Shown here piece by piece: positions 43,007 through 54,561 of a stretch of DNA of 64,000 nucleotides; position 1 is the stretch's first letter; the number at the start of each line of letters is the position of its first letter. Below the pieces are notes generated by a model, which had not been told where the DNA came from, did no database searches, and saw nothing but the letters and a program-made list of their open reading frames with translations. The position numbers and the translations under genes are program-made. Source of the stretch: Ferrimonas futtsuensis DSM 18154 (GTDB taxonomy: Bacteria; Pseudomonadota; Gammaproteobacteria; Enterobacterales; Shewanellaceae); NCBI RefSeq assembly GCF_000422645.1, contig NZ_AUGL01000006.1, positions 124,001 to 188,000 on the forward strand, in the 5' to 3' direction.

Positions 43007-44209
43007 TTACAGCCCGAGTTTCTCCGCCACATAGTCGGCGTCTTTGTCGCCGCGACCGGAGAGGTTCACCAGAATCTTCTGGTGCTTGGGCAAGCGCTGG
43101 GCTTCACGCATGGCCCAGGCTACGGCGTGGGCACTCTCCAGGGCAGGGATGATCCCTTCCACACGGGACAGGGTCATGAAGGCGTCCAGGCACTCCTTAT
43201 CGGTGACCGTATCGTACTCAACCCGCTCCAGATCCTTCAGATAACAGTGCTGGGGGCCCACGCCCGGGTAATCCAGACCGGACGCGATGGAGTGCACCGG
43301 CAGCGGATCGCCGGCCTCATCCTGCAAAACATAGCACTTGAATCCGTGAAGCTCTCCGGGGCTGCCCAGGGTCAACGTGGCAGAGTGTTCCGCAGTATCC
43401 AGCCCCTTACCCGCAGGCTCGACCCCGACGATGCGAACATCATCGTCTTCCAGGAAGGCGGTAAACAGACCAATGGCGTTAGAACCACCGCCAACGCACG
43501 CGGTGATCACCTCGGGCAGTTGCTGATGGCGCGCCTGAAACTGTTGCCGCGCTTCGCGACCGATGATGCTCTGGAAGTCCCGTACCATTTTCGGAAATGG
43601 GTGGGGGCCGACCACGGAGCCGATGGCGTAGATGTAGTCTTTGGGGTTTTCCATGTACGCGACGAAAGCGCTGTCCACGGCGTCTTTCAGGGTCGCGGTC
43701 CCCTGAGTCACCGGAACCAGTTCGCACCCCAGGATCTTCATCTTGGTGACGTTGGGGTGTTCCTTCTCGATATCCACCTGGCCCATGTGGATCTCGCAGG
43801 GTATCCCCACCAGGGCACAGGCGGTTGCCAGAGCCACACCATGCTGACCGGCGCCGGTTTCAGCGATAACCTTTTTCTTACCCATGTACTTAGCCAGCAA
43901 GGCTTCACCCAGGCAATGGTTGATCTTATGGGCGCCGGTGTGATTAAGGTCTTCCCGCTTGAGGTAGATCTGGGCACCACCGAGTTGGTCACTGAGGCGC
44001 TTGGCGTGGTAGATGGGGCTGGGACGGCCCACGTAGTCCTGAAACAGTTGCATCAGCTCCTGCTGAAAGGCGTCGGTCTGGCGGATCTCCTCGTAAGCGA
44101 GGTTGATCTCATCCATCACCTGTTTCAGCTCGGGTGGAATGATCTGTCCGCCGAAGGGACCAAAGAAGCCCTGCTCATCGGGCATGGGGGCAAATTCAAA
44201 GCGACTCAT
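43007..44209 (-). CDS. trpB: Tryptophan synthase beta chain, stand-alone
   Basis: 400 residues, PLP enzyme that joins indole and serine to tryptophan. [37 protein letters not shown] (PLP lysine), [20 protein letters not shown], and [14 protein letters not shown] (phosphate loop) are present, followed by SGRGDKD at the end. The length is that of TrpB1. No trpA or other trp gene is adjacent, so it may be a second TrpB acting alone on free indole, or part of a dispersed pathway. ATG 44209 has AGGAGCAGTAA upstream on the minus strand. Confidence 0.93.
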   Translation of the reverse strand: MSRFEFAPMPDEQGFFGPFGGQIIPPELKQVMDEINLAYEEIRQTDAFQQELMQLFQDYVGRPSPIYHAKRLSDQLGGAQIYLKREDLNHTGAHKINHCLGEALLAKYMGKKKVIAETGAGQHGVALATACALVGIPCEIHMGQVDIEKEHPNVTKMKILGCELVPVTQGTATLKDAVDSAFVAYMENPKDYIYAIGSVVGPHPFPKMVRDFQSIIGREARQQFQARHQQLPEVITACVGGGSNAIGLFTAFLEDDDVRIVGVEPAGKGLDTAEHSATLTLGSPGELHGFKCYVLQDEAGDPLPVHSIASGLDYPGVGPQHCYLKDLERVEYDTVTDKECLDAFMTLSRVEGIIPALESAHAVAWAMREAQRLPKHQKILVNLSGRGDKDADYVAEKLGL

Positions 44210-44556
44210 TTACTGCTCCTGCACTACATCTGTTCTCTGGGCTAACCCCAAACGTATTGCCGAACCTTAACAGTGTAAGCTTTTCATTCCAAGCGTAATT
44301 ACAGCAATACATGAGCTTGATAAAACTAAAGTATAAAGCCTGACTCCGGGTGTAACGACATCAATACACCCACCCGCCACACGTCGGCGCGCAATGAGGA
44401 CGGTTCGGCGAGCCGTGCGGTGAAAATCTGGGCTTTCAGGCGGACTCCGTCACCCCAATGCCACAAAAAGCCCCCATGGCGTTTGAGGCTGGGACTCAAG
44501 CTGGTATTATCGGCGGTCACCAATTTTGTTTGACTGACTAGACAGAGCCGATCCTT
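44210..44556. other. Divergent upstream region of trpB and the YebC-family gene
   Basis: 347 bases. No gene. I see no TrpR operator or leader peptide rich in Trp codons. A GC-rich dyad with GGTTCGGCGAGCC lies near 44401. Confidence 0.4.
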
Positions 44557-45279
44557 ATGGGAAGAAGTTTCGAAGTCCGCAAGCTGTCCATGGCAAAGAC
44601 CGCAGCGGCAAAGACCAAGGTGTACTCCAAGTACGGAAAAGAGATCTACGTAAGCGCCAAGAATGGCGGCCCCGATCCCGATGCCAACCTTTCCCTGCGC
44701 CGACTGATTGATAAGGCCAAGAAGGACCAGGTTCCTGCTCACGTTATCGATAAGGCCATCGATAAGGCCACTGGCGGTGCCGGCGAAGACTATGCACCGG
44801 CCCGTTACGAAGGCTTTGGTCCGGGTAACTGTATGGTGATCGTCGATTGTCTGACCGACAACGGCAACCGCACCTTTACCGAAGTGCGCCAGTGTTTCGT
44901 GAAAACCGATTCCAAAATTGGTGCCCCTGGTGCCGTGGCCCACATGTTCGATCACCAGGCGGTGCTGGCGTTTGAAGGCGATGATGAAGATGCGGTGCTG
45001 GAAGCGCTGATGATGGCCGACGTTGACGTCACCGACGTTGAAGTTGAGGATGGCACTGTCACCGTGTTCGCCCCGCACACCGAGTTCTTCAAGACCAAAA
45101 CCGCTCTGGTTGAGGCCTTTGGCGACATCAAGTTCTCCGTTGAAGAGATCACCTTTATCCCCCAGACCTACACTACGGTGGAGGGTGATGACGTAGCGCG
45201 CCTTGAAAAATTCCTGGCGATGCTGGAAGACTGCGACGATGTTCAGCAGGTCTACCACAACGTAGAGAGCCAGGACTAA
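44557..45279 (+). CDS. YebC/PmpR family protein (YeeN-like)
   Basis: 240 residues, cytosolic. It starts [20 protein letters not shown], continues [20 protein letters not shown] and [16 protein letters not shown], and has the middle block [19 protein letters not shown], all diagnostic of the YebC/PmpR family (YeeN branch by its N-terminus). Members were described as transcription regulators. More recent work on YebC-type proteins links them to translation of proline stretches. Which applies to this branch is unknown. Confidence 0.92.
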   Translation: MGRSFEVRKLSMAKTAAAKTKVYSKYGKEIYVSAKNGGPDPDANLSLRRLIDKAKKDQVPAHVIDKAIDKATGGAGEDYAPARYEGFGPGNCMVIVDCLTDNGNRTFTEVRQCFVKTDSKIGAPGAVAHMFDHQAVLAFEGDDEDAVLEALMMADVDVTDVEVEDGTVTVFAPHTEFFKTKTALVEAFGDIKFSVEEITFIPQTYTTVEGDDVARLEKFLAMLEDCDDVQQVYHNVESQD

Positions 45280-45296
45280 AGGTTCTCCTTGCACTA

Positions 45297-45322
45297 AACC
45301 CGGCCCGGTGCCGGGTTTTTTA
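45297..45322 (+). terminator. Rho-independent terminator after the YebC-family gene
   Basis: Stem AACCCGGC / GCCGGGTT followed by six T, ending 11 bases before the next ATG. Confidence 0.85.
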
Positions 45323-45333
45323 ATGGAGTTTTC

Positions 45334-46275
45334 ATGAGCTTTCCCGTTCAGCCACTGCTTGCCACTACCCAGGCGAAGAGTCTTGTTGAGCTGCAGCTGA
45401 TTCAGCCCCTTTGGAACCAGTATGGAGGGCTGTACCGGGCACACCTTGATGACGGTCGCAGCGTCATTGCCAAATGGGTTGTCCCCCCGGCTGATCAGGG
45501 TGGATTGGGTCATCGGCGCAAACTGCGTTCCTATCAGGTGGAGCTAAACTGGTATCGCCACCATGCAGGGCACTGCGGCGAGGTGTCCAGAGTTCCGGCT
45601 TACCTGGGTGAACACCCCCTGGATAATGGCACCTTGATGGTACTGGAAGATCTGGCCACTGCCGGTTTGTCTCCTTTACGTCAGGATCAGGGGCACACCC
45701 ACCTGAAGGCGATGATCCGCTGGCTGGCAGCCTTTCATGCCCGGTTTATGGGCACTGCGCCAGATGGTTTGTGGGAACAGGGCTGCTACTGGCACCTGGC
45801 TACCCGCCCAGACGAATGGACAGCCATGGATTCGGGACCGCTCAAGGACGCGGCGGTGGCCATCGACAACCAGTTACAAGGCGCCCGCTACCAAAGCCTG
45901 GTGCATGGTGACGCCAAGGTGGCCAACTTCCTGGGCAGCGATTGCGGTCAGGTGGCAGCGGTCGATTTTCAATACGTCGGTGGCGGGGCCGGCATCCGCG
46001 ATCTGGTCTATCTGCTGGGCAGCGTACTGAACGATGACGCCCTGGAGGCCCACGCCTTCGAGCTGCTGGACCTCTATTGCCAGGCTCTGATTGGTCACCT
46101 TAAAGGACGGGGTTGGAGCGACATTCAGCGCAAGCAGGTGCAGGAGGAGCAGTTGGGCCTGTTTGCCTTTGCATGGGCAGACTTCGAGCGTTTCCTTCAG
46201 GGCTGGAAGCCCGGACACTGGAAGCTGGGACGGTTCTCCAAGTCGATGACCAACAGGGCACTGAGCCAGTTGTGA
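45334..46275 (+). CDS. Kinase-like phosphotransferase (APH/choline-kinase fold)
   Basis: 313 residues. The catalytic loop LVHGDAKVANFLGS and the following metal-binding segment AVDFQYVGGGAGIRDLVYLLGS identify the aminoglycoside/choline-kinase fold, close to the ecdysteroid-kinase-like (CHK) group of bacterial proteins. The N-lobe lysine is in GRSVIAKWV. Substrate unknown; a small hydroxylated metabolite is likely. GGAG precedes the start. It ends at a bidirectional terminator shared with the convergent chemoreceptor. Confidence 0.78.
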   Translation: MSFPVQPLLATTQAKSLVELQLIQPLWNQYGGLYRAHLDDGRSVIAKWVVPPADQGGLGHRRKLRSYQVELNWYRHHAGHCGEVSRVPAYLGEHPLDNGTLMVLEDLATAGLSPLRQDQGHTHLKAMIRWLAAFHARFMGTAPDGLWEQGCYWHLATRPDEWTAMDSGPLKDAAVAIDNQLQGARYQSLVHGDAKVANFLGSDCGQVAAVDFQYVGGGAGIRDLVYLLGSVLNDDALEAHAFELLDLYCQALIGHLKGRGWSDIQRKQVQEEQLGLFAFAWADFERFLQGWKPGHWKLGRFSKSMTNRALSQL

Positions 46276-46280
46276 CCACC

Positions 46281-46306
46281 AAAAAAGGGGCCATTCGGCC
46301 CCTTTT
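46281..46306. terminator. Bidirectional terminator
   Basis: AAAAGGGGCC / GGCCCCTTTT with loop ATTC, between the kinase-like gene and the first chemoreceptor. Confidence 0.85.
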
Positions 46307-46320
46307 CCGTGTCGCTGAAT

Positions 46321-48192
46321 CTAGACTTTGAACTGGTTCAGCAACCCATCCTGCTTGTCCACCAACTGCAGCTGCTCTCCCATTGCTTGACTGGCGTCGT
46401 CAGCGGCTTCCGCCACCTGCTGCGAGAGCTCCTTGATGTTCAGGGTGCTCTTGTTGATGTCTTCGGCCACCAGGCTTTGCTCCTCGGCGGCGGAGGCGAT
46501 CTGCATGTTCATGTCGGTGATCTGCTTGATGGCGGCACGGATCTGAGTCAGCGCGGCACTGGAGCTGGCGGAGGTTTCCACCGTCTGACCGGCAACCGCC
46601 TTGCTCTCACCCATGACCGCCACCGCATTGCGCGAGCCTGCCGCCAATTGATCGATCATGGCGCGGATCTCCGAGGTGGACTGCTGAGTGCGGCTGGCCA
46701 GGGTGCGCACTTCGTCGGCCACCACCGCAAACCCCCTGCCCTGTTCGCCGGCCCGGGCCGCCTCAATGGCGGCGTTCAGCGCCAGCAGATTGGTCTGATC
46801 GGCGATGTCATTGATCACCGCCAGAATCGACTCGATGTTGCGGGTGGACTCGGACACCTCTTCAACCACCGCCACAGCCTGGTCAATCTGAGCGGACAGC
46901 TGCTCAATGGCGTCGGCGGTATTAGCCACTGTCTGTACGCCGGCTTCGACGGAGTTGTCCGCTTCCTGCACCGCGGCGGCCGCCCCCTGGGCGTTGCGGG
47001 CCACCTCCATTGAGGTGGAGGCCATCTCGTTCATGGCGGTGGCCAGAGCCTCAAGCTCCTCAAGTTGCTTGCTCATCGCTTCGCCACTTCGGCGGGAGCC
47101 GTCGGCGGTCATCCGGGTGCCGTCGGAGATGCTTTCGGCAATGAGTTTCACCTGAGAAATCATCTCCCTCAGTTTGGAGGAGAAACCATTGAAACTGCCG
47201 GCCAGGGAAGCAAACTCGGCGTCGGTATTGGTGTCCATGGTTCGGGTCAGATCACCCTCACCGGAGGCGATGTCCTCCATCGCCTCGTTCAGGGTCCCCA
47301 GTGGTGCCATCAGCTTACTCAGCAGCAGGGTCAGAGCCCCGATTGCCAGGGCCAAGGCCAGCAGGGAGTAGAGAACGGCGTCATTGCGCAGTGCCGTCTC
47401 CGTGGCGTGCATCTTGTCTGAGTCCAGAGCCACGCCCAGCAACCAACCGGTTTCAGGCAGTGGAAAGAAACGAATGTACTGATCGGCGCCCTGGACCGAA
47501 ACCTCCTGTGCCGCGCCACCAAAATGGAGGGCGTTGCCGAACAACTCACTGACGGGCTTACCGTGCAGGGACACATCCGGGTGGGTAATAAACTTGTGAT
47601 CCTTGGTCAACAGAAAGGCGTAACCGGCATCAAACAGATTGACGCTGTTGACCGCCTGATCCAGCTCTTTAAGGCTGACATCCAGAAACATTGCGCCTTT
47701 CCAGAGGCCATTTTCCTTCATGGGGACGCCCAGAGAGACCAGGATCTCCCCGGTGACGGAGTCCGGATAGGGTGGCGTCAGTATCACCCTGTCCTGGCGC
47801 TTGGCATCGATGTACCAGGGCCGTTGCCGACTGTCGTAATCTGCGGAGGGGTGCCAGTTTACGTCGTTGTCGACCAGGCGGCCGTCACTCTCAAAGCCGA
47901 CACCGGCCAGGACAAACTGACTCTTGACCACTGGCTTGGTGAACACCGAGTTGATGTTCTGCTCGGAGGGGTCCTCTTCAATAAGGCTCATCATGTAACG
48001 GCCCACATCCATCTTGAAGGCCATGTTGTTCTGTACGGACTGGGCAATACCGTTGGCAATTTCAGTGACACTGCTTTCCGTCAATGCGACGATGCTGCGT
48101 TTGGTGGTGAGGTATTGGTTTACGGAAAGAGCAGACAAAGCGACCAGCAATATAATGCAGGAGGCAAAGACGATCTTTGTCTTGAATTTCAT
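46321..48192 (-). CDS. Methyl-accepting chemotaxis protein, dCache amino-acid type (copy 1)
   Basis: 623 residues. Membrane span 1 (about 7-27), periplasmic double-Cache domain (about 35-275), span 2 ([17 protein letters not shown]), HAMP, and a long signalling hairpin with tip [17 protein letters not shown]. The Cache domain carries Tyr119, Arg124, Trp126, Tyr127, Tyr142 and Asp171, the residue set known for amino-acid-binding dCache_1 sensors such as PctA. Amino-acid sensing is therefore inferred. ATG 48192 gives [12 protein letters not shown], shared with the second copy. It has an upstream FliA-type promoter. Confidence 0.92.
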   Translation of the reverse strand: MKFKTKIVFASCIILLVALSALSVNQYLTTKRSIVALTESSVTEIANGIAQSVQNNMAFKMDVGRYMMSLIEEDPSEQNINSVFTKPVVKSQFVLAGVGFESDGRLVDNDVNWHPSADYDSRQRPWYIDAKRQDRVILTPPYPDSVTGEILVSLGVPMKENGLWKGAMFLDVSLKELDQAVNSVNLFDAGYAFLLTKDHKFITHPDVSLHGKPVSELFGNALHFGGAAQEVSVQGADQYIRFFPLPETGWLLGVALDSDKMHATETALRNDAVLYSLLALALAIGALTLLLSKLMAPLGTLNEAMEDIASGEGDLTRTMDTNTDAEFASLAGSFNGFSSKLREMISQVKLIAESISDGTRMTADGSRRSGEAMSKQLEELEALATAMNEMASTSMEVARNAQGAAAAVQEADNSVEAGVQTVANTADAIEQLSAQIDQAVAVVEEVSESTRNIESILAVINDIADQTNLLALNAAIEAARAGEQGRGFAVVADEVRTLASRTQQSTSEIRAMIDQLAAGSRNAVAVMGESKAVAGQTVETSASSSAALTQIRAAIKQITDMNMQIASAAEEQSLVAEDINKSTLNIKELSQQVAEAADDASQAMGEQLQLVDKQDGLLNQFKV

Positions 48193-48391
48193 GACAGTTA
48201 GCACCCTTTTTCTTTTCCGAATCTTCTGCGGATTCAGATTAAACAGCATAGTTCCTTTCAGTGCGGCAGTTTTAACATTGGGAATTGTTTGACAGCCAAA
48301 CGAACTTCCCTTTGATTCTTAGAGGTTTATTTTGCCGTACTCCAGAATATTCACACACTCTTTAAAGCTGGATCAACGATGGCTATCTAAG

Positions 48392-48418
48392 TTATCGGCC
48401 CGATTGTTTAACACTTAA
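48392..48418 (-). promoter_or_regulatory. FliA (sigma28) promoter of the first chemoreceptor gene
   Basis: Read on the minus strand: TTAA, 15 bases, then GCCGATAA. The -10 element is exact, and the -35 differs from TAAA by one base. It lies about 200 bases upstream of ATG 48192. Confidence 0.65.
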
Positions 48419-48606
48419 CCGACGTGAGAAAGTTGCAGCGGAGGGAATGAAACTAATAGCCTGATTTAGAAAGTGAAAGCACTTACATAACAGGCATTTT
48501 TAGATTGGCTTTTTTCTTACTGAAGCAAAACGAAATTAAGATGAACTTCGAACAAAACAGTCAGTCGTTTATATCCCCCTATCGCCATATTTACCTGGAT
48601 GAATAA

Positions 48607-48624
48607 GGGGCGATTTCTCGCCCC
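48607..48624. terminator. Terminator of the second chemoreceptor gene
   Basis: Stem GGGGCGA / TCGCCCC with loop TTTC, followed on the minus strand by TTATT. Confidence 0.65.
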
Positions 48625-48634
48625 ATCAATTAAG

Positions 48635-50506
48635 TTAGATCTTGAATTGATTCAAAATTTCTTCCTGCTGACGAACCTCTGCCAATTGTCGCTCCGTTGC
48701 CCGTGCGGCTCCGTCCGACGCTTCGGAAATCTGCTGGGACAACTCTTTGATGTTGAGCGTACTTTTGTTGATGTCCTCCGCCACCAGACTTTGTTCCTCC
48801 GCGGCCGAGGCGATCTGCAGATTCATGTCGGTGATCCGCTTAATCGCTTCGCGAATGCTGGTCAGCGCCAGATTGGAGCGGTTGGCGGTCTGGACCGTGG
48901 CACCCGCCACTTCCCGGCTCTGTTCCATGACGCTCACCGCGGCTGATGCACCGTGCTGCAGTTGATCTATCATGGTTCGAATCTCCGAGGTGGACTGCTG
49001 GGTACGGCTGGCCAGGGTGCGTACCTCATCGGCCACCACCGCAAAGCCCCTGCCCTGCTCTCCCGCCCGGGCCGCCTCGATGGCAGCATTCAGTGCCAGC
49101 AGGTTGGTCTGATCAGCAATCTCGTTGATCACCGCCAGAATCGATTCGATGTCGCGGCTGGCCTGGGACACCTGTTCCACCACCTCGACCGCCTGTTCGA
49201 TTTTCCCGGACAACTCCTCAATGGCACAGGTGGTGGCACTGACGGTTTCGGCGCCCAGAGACACGGAATGATCAGCTTCCTGAACCGCGGTGGAGGCTTG
49301 CTGTGCATGGTTGGCCACCTCCATGGCGGTGGAGGCCATCTCGTTCATGGCGGTCGCCAGTTGTTCCAACTCCCGCAATTGCGTGGCCAGGGCCACCTGA
49401 CTCTGGTTGGCGCCGGCGGAAGTGGTGGCGGCGTTGTCACTGATGTTCTCGGCCAGCTCTTTAACCTGGGCGATCAACTGGGTCAACTTGGAACTGAAGC
49501 CGTTGAAGTGGCCAGCCAGGGAGGCGAACTCCTCATCGGTATTGGTCTCCAGACGCCGGGTCAGATCGCCATCCCCGGTGGCCACCTCCTCCATGGCTAA
49601 GTTAAGGATCGCCAGTGGCTTCATCAGCATCGCCATCAACAGGGTCAGTGCAATCACCGCCAGAACCAGGGCCAACAGGGAATAGGTGATGGCGTCCCGT
49701 TTCAACTGTGTTTCTGCCTGATGAAGTATGTCGGCGTCGAGATCGACCCCCAAGGTCCAGCCCAGTGTGGGAAGTGGCACAAAGCGAAGTTCATGGGTTT
49801 TACCGTCGATCTCGACCTGTTGAATCCCCTGATGGAGTGCCAGTGACTGACCAAACAGCTCAGACGCAGGCTTGCCATGGTATTGACCCTCAGGGTGAGT
49901 AATGAACAACTCATCCCGGTTAAGCAGAAACAGGTAGCCCGCATCCAGTAGATTGATGGCATTGATGCGGTTGCTGAGCTTATCCAGGCTCATATCCAGG
50001 AACATGACGCCACCAAACTGGCCGTGGCGCTGCATGGGCACGGTGATGGAGACCAGGGTCTCTCCGGTCATGGTGTCCTGATAGGGCTGGGTAAAGGTCA
50101 GCCGGTTCGCAGCCTTGGTTTCCCGATACCAGGGACGTTGCCGGGCGTCGTAGCCGGCAGGGGTTTTCCAGTCAGGGTCGTTGTCCAGCAGGCTGCCATC
50201 GGTGTCAAAACCGATTCCGGCCAGCAGAAAGCCCTCCTTGATGGCGGGTTTCGAAAAGATGCGACGAATGTTCTCTTCGCTGACCTCGTCCTCAATCAGG
50301 CTCATCATGTAACGGGCGGTTTGACCTTTTAGGGCCATCTCCTGCTCAATGCTGGCTGCCAGGTTGTTGGTGATCTCCTCCACACTGGTGCCGGTCAGAG
50401 CGGCGATGCTCTGTCTGACGGTGAGGTATTGATTAAAGGAGAGCGCCGATAACGCCAGCATCAAGATAGTGCATGAAGCAAAGACTATCTTAGTCTTAAA
50501 TTTCAC
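48635..50506 (-). CDS. Methyl-accepting chemotaxis protein, dCache amino-acid type (copy 2)
   Basis: 623 residues, the same length and plan as the adjacent copy and clearly its paralogue (identical [12 protein letters not shown] start and near-identical signalling tip). The same sensor residues are kept: Tyr119, Arg124, Trp126, Tyr127, Tyr142, Asp171. The flanking residues differ ([19 protein letters not shown] against [20 protein letters not shown]), so ligand preference may differ. No NWETF-type CheR tether at the end (LLNQFKI-like tail). I found no FliA promoter in the 300 bases upstream. Confidence 0.92.
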   Translation of the reverse strand: MKFKTKIVFASCTILMLALSALSFNQYLTVRQSIAALTGTSVEEITNNLAASIEQEMALKGQTARYMMSLIEDEVSEENIRRIFSKPAIKEGFLLAGIGFDTDGSLLDNDPDWKTPAGYDARQRPWYRETKAANRLTFTQPYQDTMTGETLVSITVPMQRHGQFGGVMFLDMSLDKLSNRINAINLLDAGYLFLLNRDELFITHPEGQYHGKPASELFGQSLALHQGIQQVEIDGKTHELRFVPLPTLGWTLGVDLDADILHQAETQLKRDAITYSLLALVLAVIALTLLMAMLMKPLAILNLAMEEVATGDGDLTRRLETNTDEEFASLAGHFNGFSSKLTQLIAQVKELAENISDNAATTSAGANQSQVALATQLRELEQLATAMNEMASTAMEVANHAQQASTAVQEADHSVSLGAETVSATTCAIEELSGKIEQAVEVVEQVSQASRDIESILAVINEIADQTNLLALNAAIEAARAGEQGRGFAVVADEVRTLASRTQQSTSEIRTMIDQLQHGASAAVSVMEQSREVAGATVQTANRSNLALTSIREAIKRITDMNLQIASAAEEQSLVAEDINKSTLNIKELSQQISEASDGAARATERQLAEVRQQEEILNQFKI

Positions 50507-50815
50507 GTGAATTTTCCTGTGTAGTTTATTTATTGTTTGAGATTCTCTGAGTGTTCAGACATCAACATTGTCTGCGGTGACAAAGGGTCGCATTCATAAA
50601 CGTAAACGACAGTGATAATAGTCACAGGATATACAACTGATAAGGCCATTGTAGTGATGGCGAATTGTGGCAAGCGATATTGGCAAATCTCGCAAAACGT
50701 AAAACAGGCTTTAGATCAGGATTTCTGTTTATGCAGGAAAAATAAGTTTGCCTTGTATTACTCCGGCGTCAAATTACAGGCGCCAAAAACATTTCTGACG
50801 CCTAATATCCGCATA
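50507..50815. other. Intergenic region upstream of chemoreceptor copy 2
   Basis: 309 AT-rich bases. A plus-strand frame (50612-50821) has no ribosome-binding site and odd composition, and I do not call it. The bases CAGGCGCC...GACGCC near 50778-50800 form a weak hairpin that may end the minus-strand gene to the right. Confidence 0.4.
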
Positions 50816-51499
50816 TTATAATCTAAGTGACTCCTCGATGGGTTTGCCGACATAGGCACTTTTGGCCAATGGCGCCTGTATCCCGCTGATGGGGAGCCAG
50901 CCATCGGGGTCGGCGCACACCGACGCCACGAGGGGCAACTCCCCCCGGCTGAGGATGCGGTTTCCGTAGTCTATCTGGAATGCCCACTGCACCAGAAAGC
51001 GGAAAATTTTGTGGTCCCGGCGATACAGCTTCAAATGAAGGGCTACGTCTTTGCCAGGCTCAAGCCGATTGCGCTCATAGGCAGCGATGGCGCCCTGGCA
51101 CCTGGGGTGTTTGGCTTGAGGCATCGCTGCCAGTTGCTGAAGGAACACGGTTTCCAGGGTGATACGCTGTTCAAGCCAGTTGATCACCCGCGAGGCGCTG
51201 CCCACCTCAAATCCCTGGATCTTACTGTCCAACAGGGCCAGCCGCTCCGGATCGCTGGCACGAGACAAAGACATCAGTTCCATGACGGTCCAGGGCTGCT
51301 CATCAAACTGCTGTGGCAGCTGAGGGTAGGCCTGAAAGTGGGCCTCAAGGGGAGCCATCAGGGCAAACGCACGCTGCTGATTGGCCTCCACCTCCACATA
51401 AGGCGTTTCCTCAATGACGATGGCCAAGGCCGGTTGACAGTACACAGAAGCCAATAATATAAAGCCAATTTTGCGTCCTAGCGTTAATAACATTGTCAT
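50816..51499 (-). CDS. Unknown exported protein
   Basis: 227 residues from ATG 51499. The signal peptide is MTMLLTLGRKIGFILLASVY with cleavage near QPALA. The mature part is helical, rich in Gln and Arg (VEANQQRAFALMAPLEAHFQ, ITLETVFLQQLAAMPQAKHP), with two Cys (PRCQG and SVCADPDGW) that could pair. No known domain recognised. Two close ATG codons (51499, 51493) are possible starts. Divergent from another unknown exported gene 150 bases away, which suggests a shared control region. Confidence 0.6.
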   Translation of the reverse strand: MTMLLTLGRKIGFILLASVYCQPALAIVIEETPYVEVEANQQRAFALMAPLEAHFQAYPQLPQQFDEQPWTVMELMSLSRASDPERLALLDSKIQGFEVGSASRVINWLEQRITLETVFLQQLAAMPQAKHPRCQGAIAAYERNRLEPGKDVALHLKLYRRDHKIFRFLVQWAFQIDYGNRILSRGELPLVASVCADPDGWLPISGIQAPLAKSAYVGKPIEESLRL

Positions 51500-51649
51500 A
51501 ATTCTATGAAAGGCAAATTCCAATCGTTCCTTTAAGACAAAAAGCTGTCTCTCTGAAACCAAAAGAATAATTAATGGAAACTTCTTGGATTCCAGCGAGC
51601 ATTACAGATAGCATTGGTAATAATTCGACGCAACGTCAAGGATAAATAC

Positions 51650-52378
51650 GTGAAAAGTACTTACTTGATTCTGTCGCTTATATTTTCTATTAATGCCTCT
51701 TATGCTCAGTATTTTGATCAGGTGTATATGAACAGTGACCTGGGTCAGCTCGAGTATGACGAAGAGTGCACCCTGATGAGCGAGGATGCCTTTTATGACC
51801 TGCTGGATCAGTGTTATGACCAGGTGGATGATGGCTCAGACCTCAATCAGGCTCAGGCCGAGCAGCGCCTCGAGGCCTACCGCAGCTGCCTGTCGGCATC
51901 CGGCCTGCCCCGTGCGACTCAGCAGGCCTGCATTGACCTGAGTAAACGCAGTCGTCAGCAAGCCTTTGCCGCCATGGACAGTTTCTTTGGCCAGTTGGCC
52001 CAGACCCGGGGCACTGAGGGGATCACCTTGCCGCTGCCCCCGGACGCCAGGCTGGTGAATCATGTGTTTCCCGAGGATTTTGGCGGCAAAATGGGCAACA
52101 TCACCCTGACGCTGGCTTCGGCGGTATTCGATACAGACTTGGAGATCAACCAGGTGGCGGAATACTACCGGATTCAGGTGGGGGAGTTTCTCGAGTACCG
52201 CCACGGTGACGGCACCATCTCCTTTATTGAGGGCGCGGGAATGGAGGTAAAAGAGCCGGCGGAGCTGCTCAAAGCCCAGATGACCAAGCCCAACATCCAG
52301 ATCCTGCATAACGTGGATCCCATGACCGGCGATCGCCAGGCCGGTGCCCAGGTGACTCTTTTCTATAACAGGTTATAA
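51650..52378 (+). CDS. Unknown exported protein
   Basis: 242 residues from GTG 51650 (AAGGA nine bases upstream). The signal peptide is KSTYLILSLIFSINASYA. The N-terminal half of the mature protein is acidic with four Cys (ECTLMSEDAF, DQCYDQVDDG, SCLSASGLP, ACIDLSKRS). The C-terminal half has mixed alpha/beta character (EINQVAEYYRIQVGEFLEYR) reminiscent of small periplasmic lipid- or pilus-associated folds, without a firm match. No function assigned. Confidence 0.6.
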   Translation: MKSTYLILSLIFSINASYAQYFDQVYMNSDLGQLEYDEECTLMSEDAFYDLLDQCYDQVDDGSDLNQAQAEQRLEAYRSCLSASGLPRATQQACIDLSKRSRQQAFAAMDSFFGQLAQTRGTEGITLPLPPDARLVNHVFPEDFGGKMGNITLTLASAVFDTDLEINQVAEYYRIQVGEFLEYRHGDGTISFIEGAGMEVKEPAELLKAQMTKPNIQILHNVDPMTGDRQAGAQVTLFYNRL

Positions 52379-52385
52379 CGGCCAC

Positions 52386-52409
52386 AGGCAGCCGGTTCGC
52401 TGGCTGCCT
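52386..52409. terminator. Bidirectional hairpin between two unknown exported-protein genes
   Basis: Stem AGGCAGCC / GGCTGCCT with an eight-base loop in the convergent gap. Confidence 0.6.
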
Positions 52410-52432
52410 CAATCTCTTGGATGAAGTTTAAA

Positions 52433-52846
52433 CTAATGATCGGCCAGCCAGTCGAAACTGGCATGGTGTTCCACCCCGGCGTCATCGGTCATCACCAGAT
52501 TCAACCGCCACACCATATAACCCGACGCACAGCTGCCGTACATCAGAGTGCCCTGCCCCTGTTCATCAAAATTGACGGGCAGGCGCCCCATAAACATATC
52601 CCGACCCTCAACCATGGCCGACGTGAGCTGCCAGCTCTCTGGCTTCTCCAGCTTAAGGGCCAATGGCTGCTCGCTGGGAGCGCTGGCCGGAGTCATGGAC
52701 AACGACAGCGTCTCACCGGCTTGCAACTGGACGCAGGCCCCCTGCTGAAACTGGCATAAGCCAGGTTCCGCTTCCCTGACTTCTTCTGTACAACCGGCCA
52801 ACACAAGGGCAAAAAGTGTGAAGCCCGTCATCCTTTTAAACTTCAT
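52433..52846 (-). CDS. Small lipoprotein of unknown function
   Basis: 137 residues. Lipobox LVLAGC with the lipidated Cys at residue 19 (MTGFTLFALVLAGCTEEVRE). No Asp at +2, so outer-membrane sorting is expected. The mature part is a beta-rich domain of about 115 residues with internal Cys pairs (LCQFQQGACVQL and YGSCASGYMVW). It is divergent from the cbb3 operon, so its promoter shares the FNR-box region and it may be co-regulated. Confidence 0.7.
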   Translation of the reverse strand: MKFKRMTGFTLFALVLAGCTEEVREAEPGLCQFQQGACVQLQAGETLSLSMTPASAPSEQPLALKLEKPESWQLTSAMVEGRDMFMGRLPVNFDEQGQGTLMYGSCASGYMVWRLNLVMTDDAGVEHHASFDWLADH

Positions 52847-52900
52847 TCAATACCACCTTGAATTTGCAGGATTTTATCTGCAACATTTCCCCAACAAAAC

Positions 52901-52914
52901 TTGATCGCGATCAA
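52901..52914. promoter_or_regulatory. FNR box 1 upstream of ccoN
   Basis: TTGATCGCGATCAA, a perfect match to TTGAT-N4-ATCAA. A -10 candidate TAGGTT (52936-52941) puts the site near -41.5, the class II activator position. Confidence 0.8.
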
Positions 52915-52973
52915 AGTCGATCTAGGGGTTTGTGCTAGGTTTTTTGACCGACCTCAAGTATCATGGTCGTGCC

Positions 52974-52987
52974 TTGATGCATATCAC
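52974..52987. promoter_or_regulatory. FNR box 2 upstream of ccoN
   Basis: TTGATGCATATCAC, nine of ten conserved bases. It lies about 30 bases downstream of the start site predicted from box 1, so it could serve a second promoter or modulate the first. Confidence 0.55.
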
Positions 52988-53092
52988 GTTAGAGGCGCTG
53001 AAACATCGACCGTTCGCGTTAATTTGCATCGGTTTTTGGTTAGCGACATCTGTCGTGGAAGTTAACATGCAATTGCAGTGGAAGCTAAAAAT

Positions 53093-54550
<1,458 letters not shown>

Positions 54551-54561
54551 GGAGAAGCGCA

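Larger units (their letters stand above)
48193..48634. other. Region between the two chemoreceptor genes
   Basis: 442 bases. It contains the FliA-type promoter for copy 1 (48392-48418), a long untranslated leader of about 200 bases, and the terminator of copy 2 (48607-48624). No gene seen. Confidence 0.5.

Noticed and set aside
50612-50821. 69-codon plus-strand frame between a chemoreceptor gene and an unknown gene
   Set aside because: No ribosome-binding site or recognisable features; it runs into the 3' end of a better-supported minus-strand gene.
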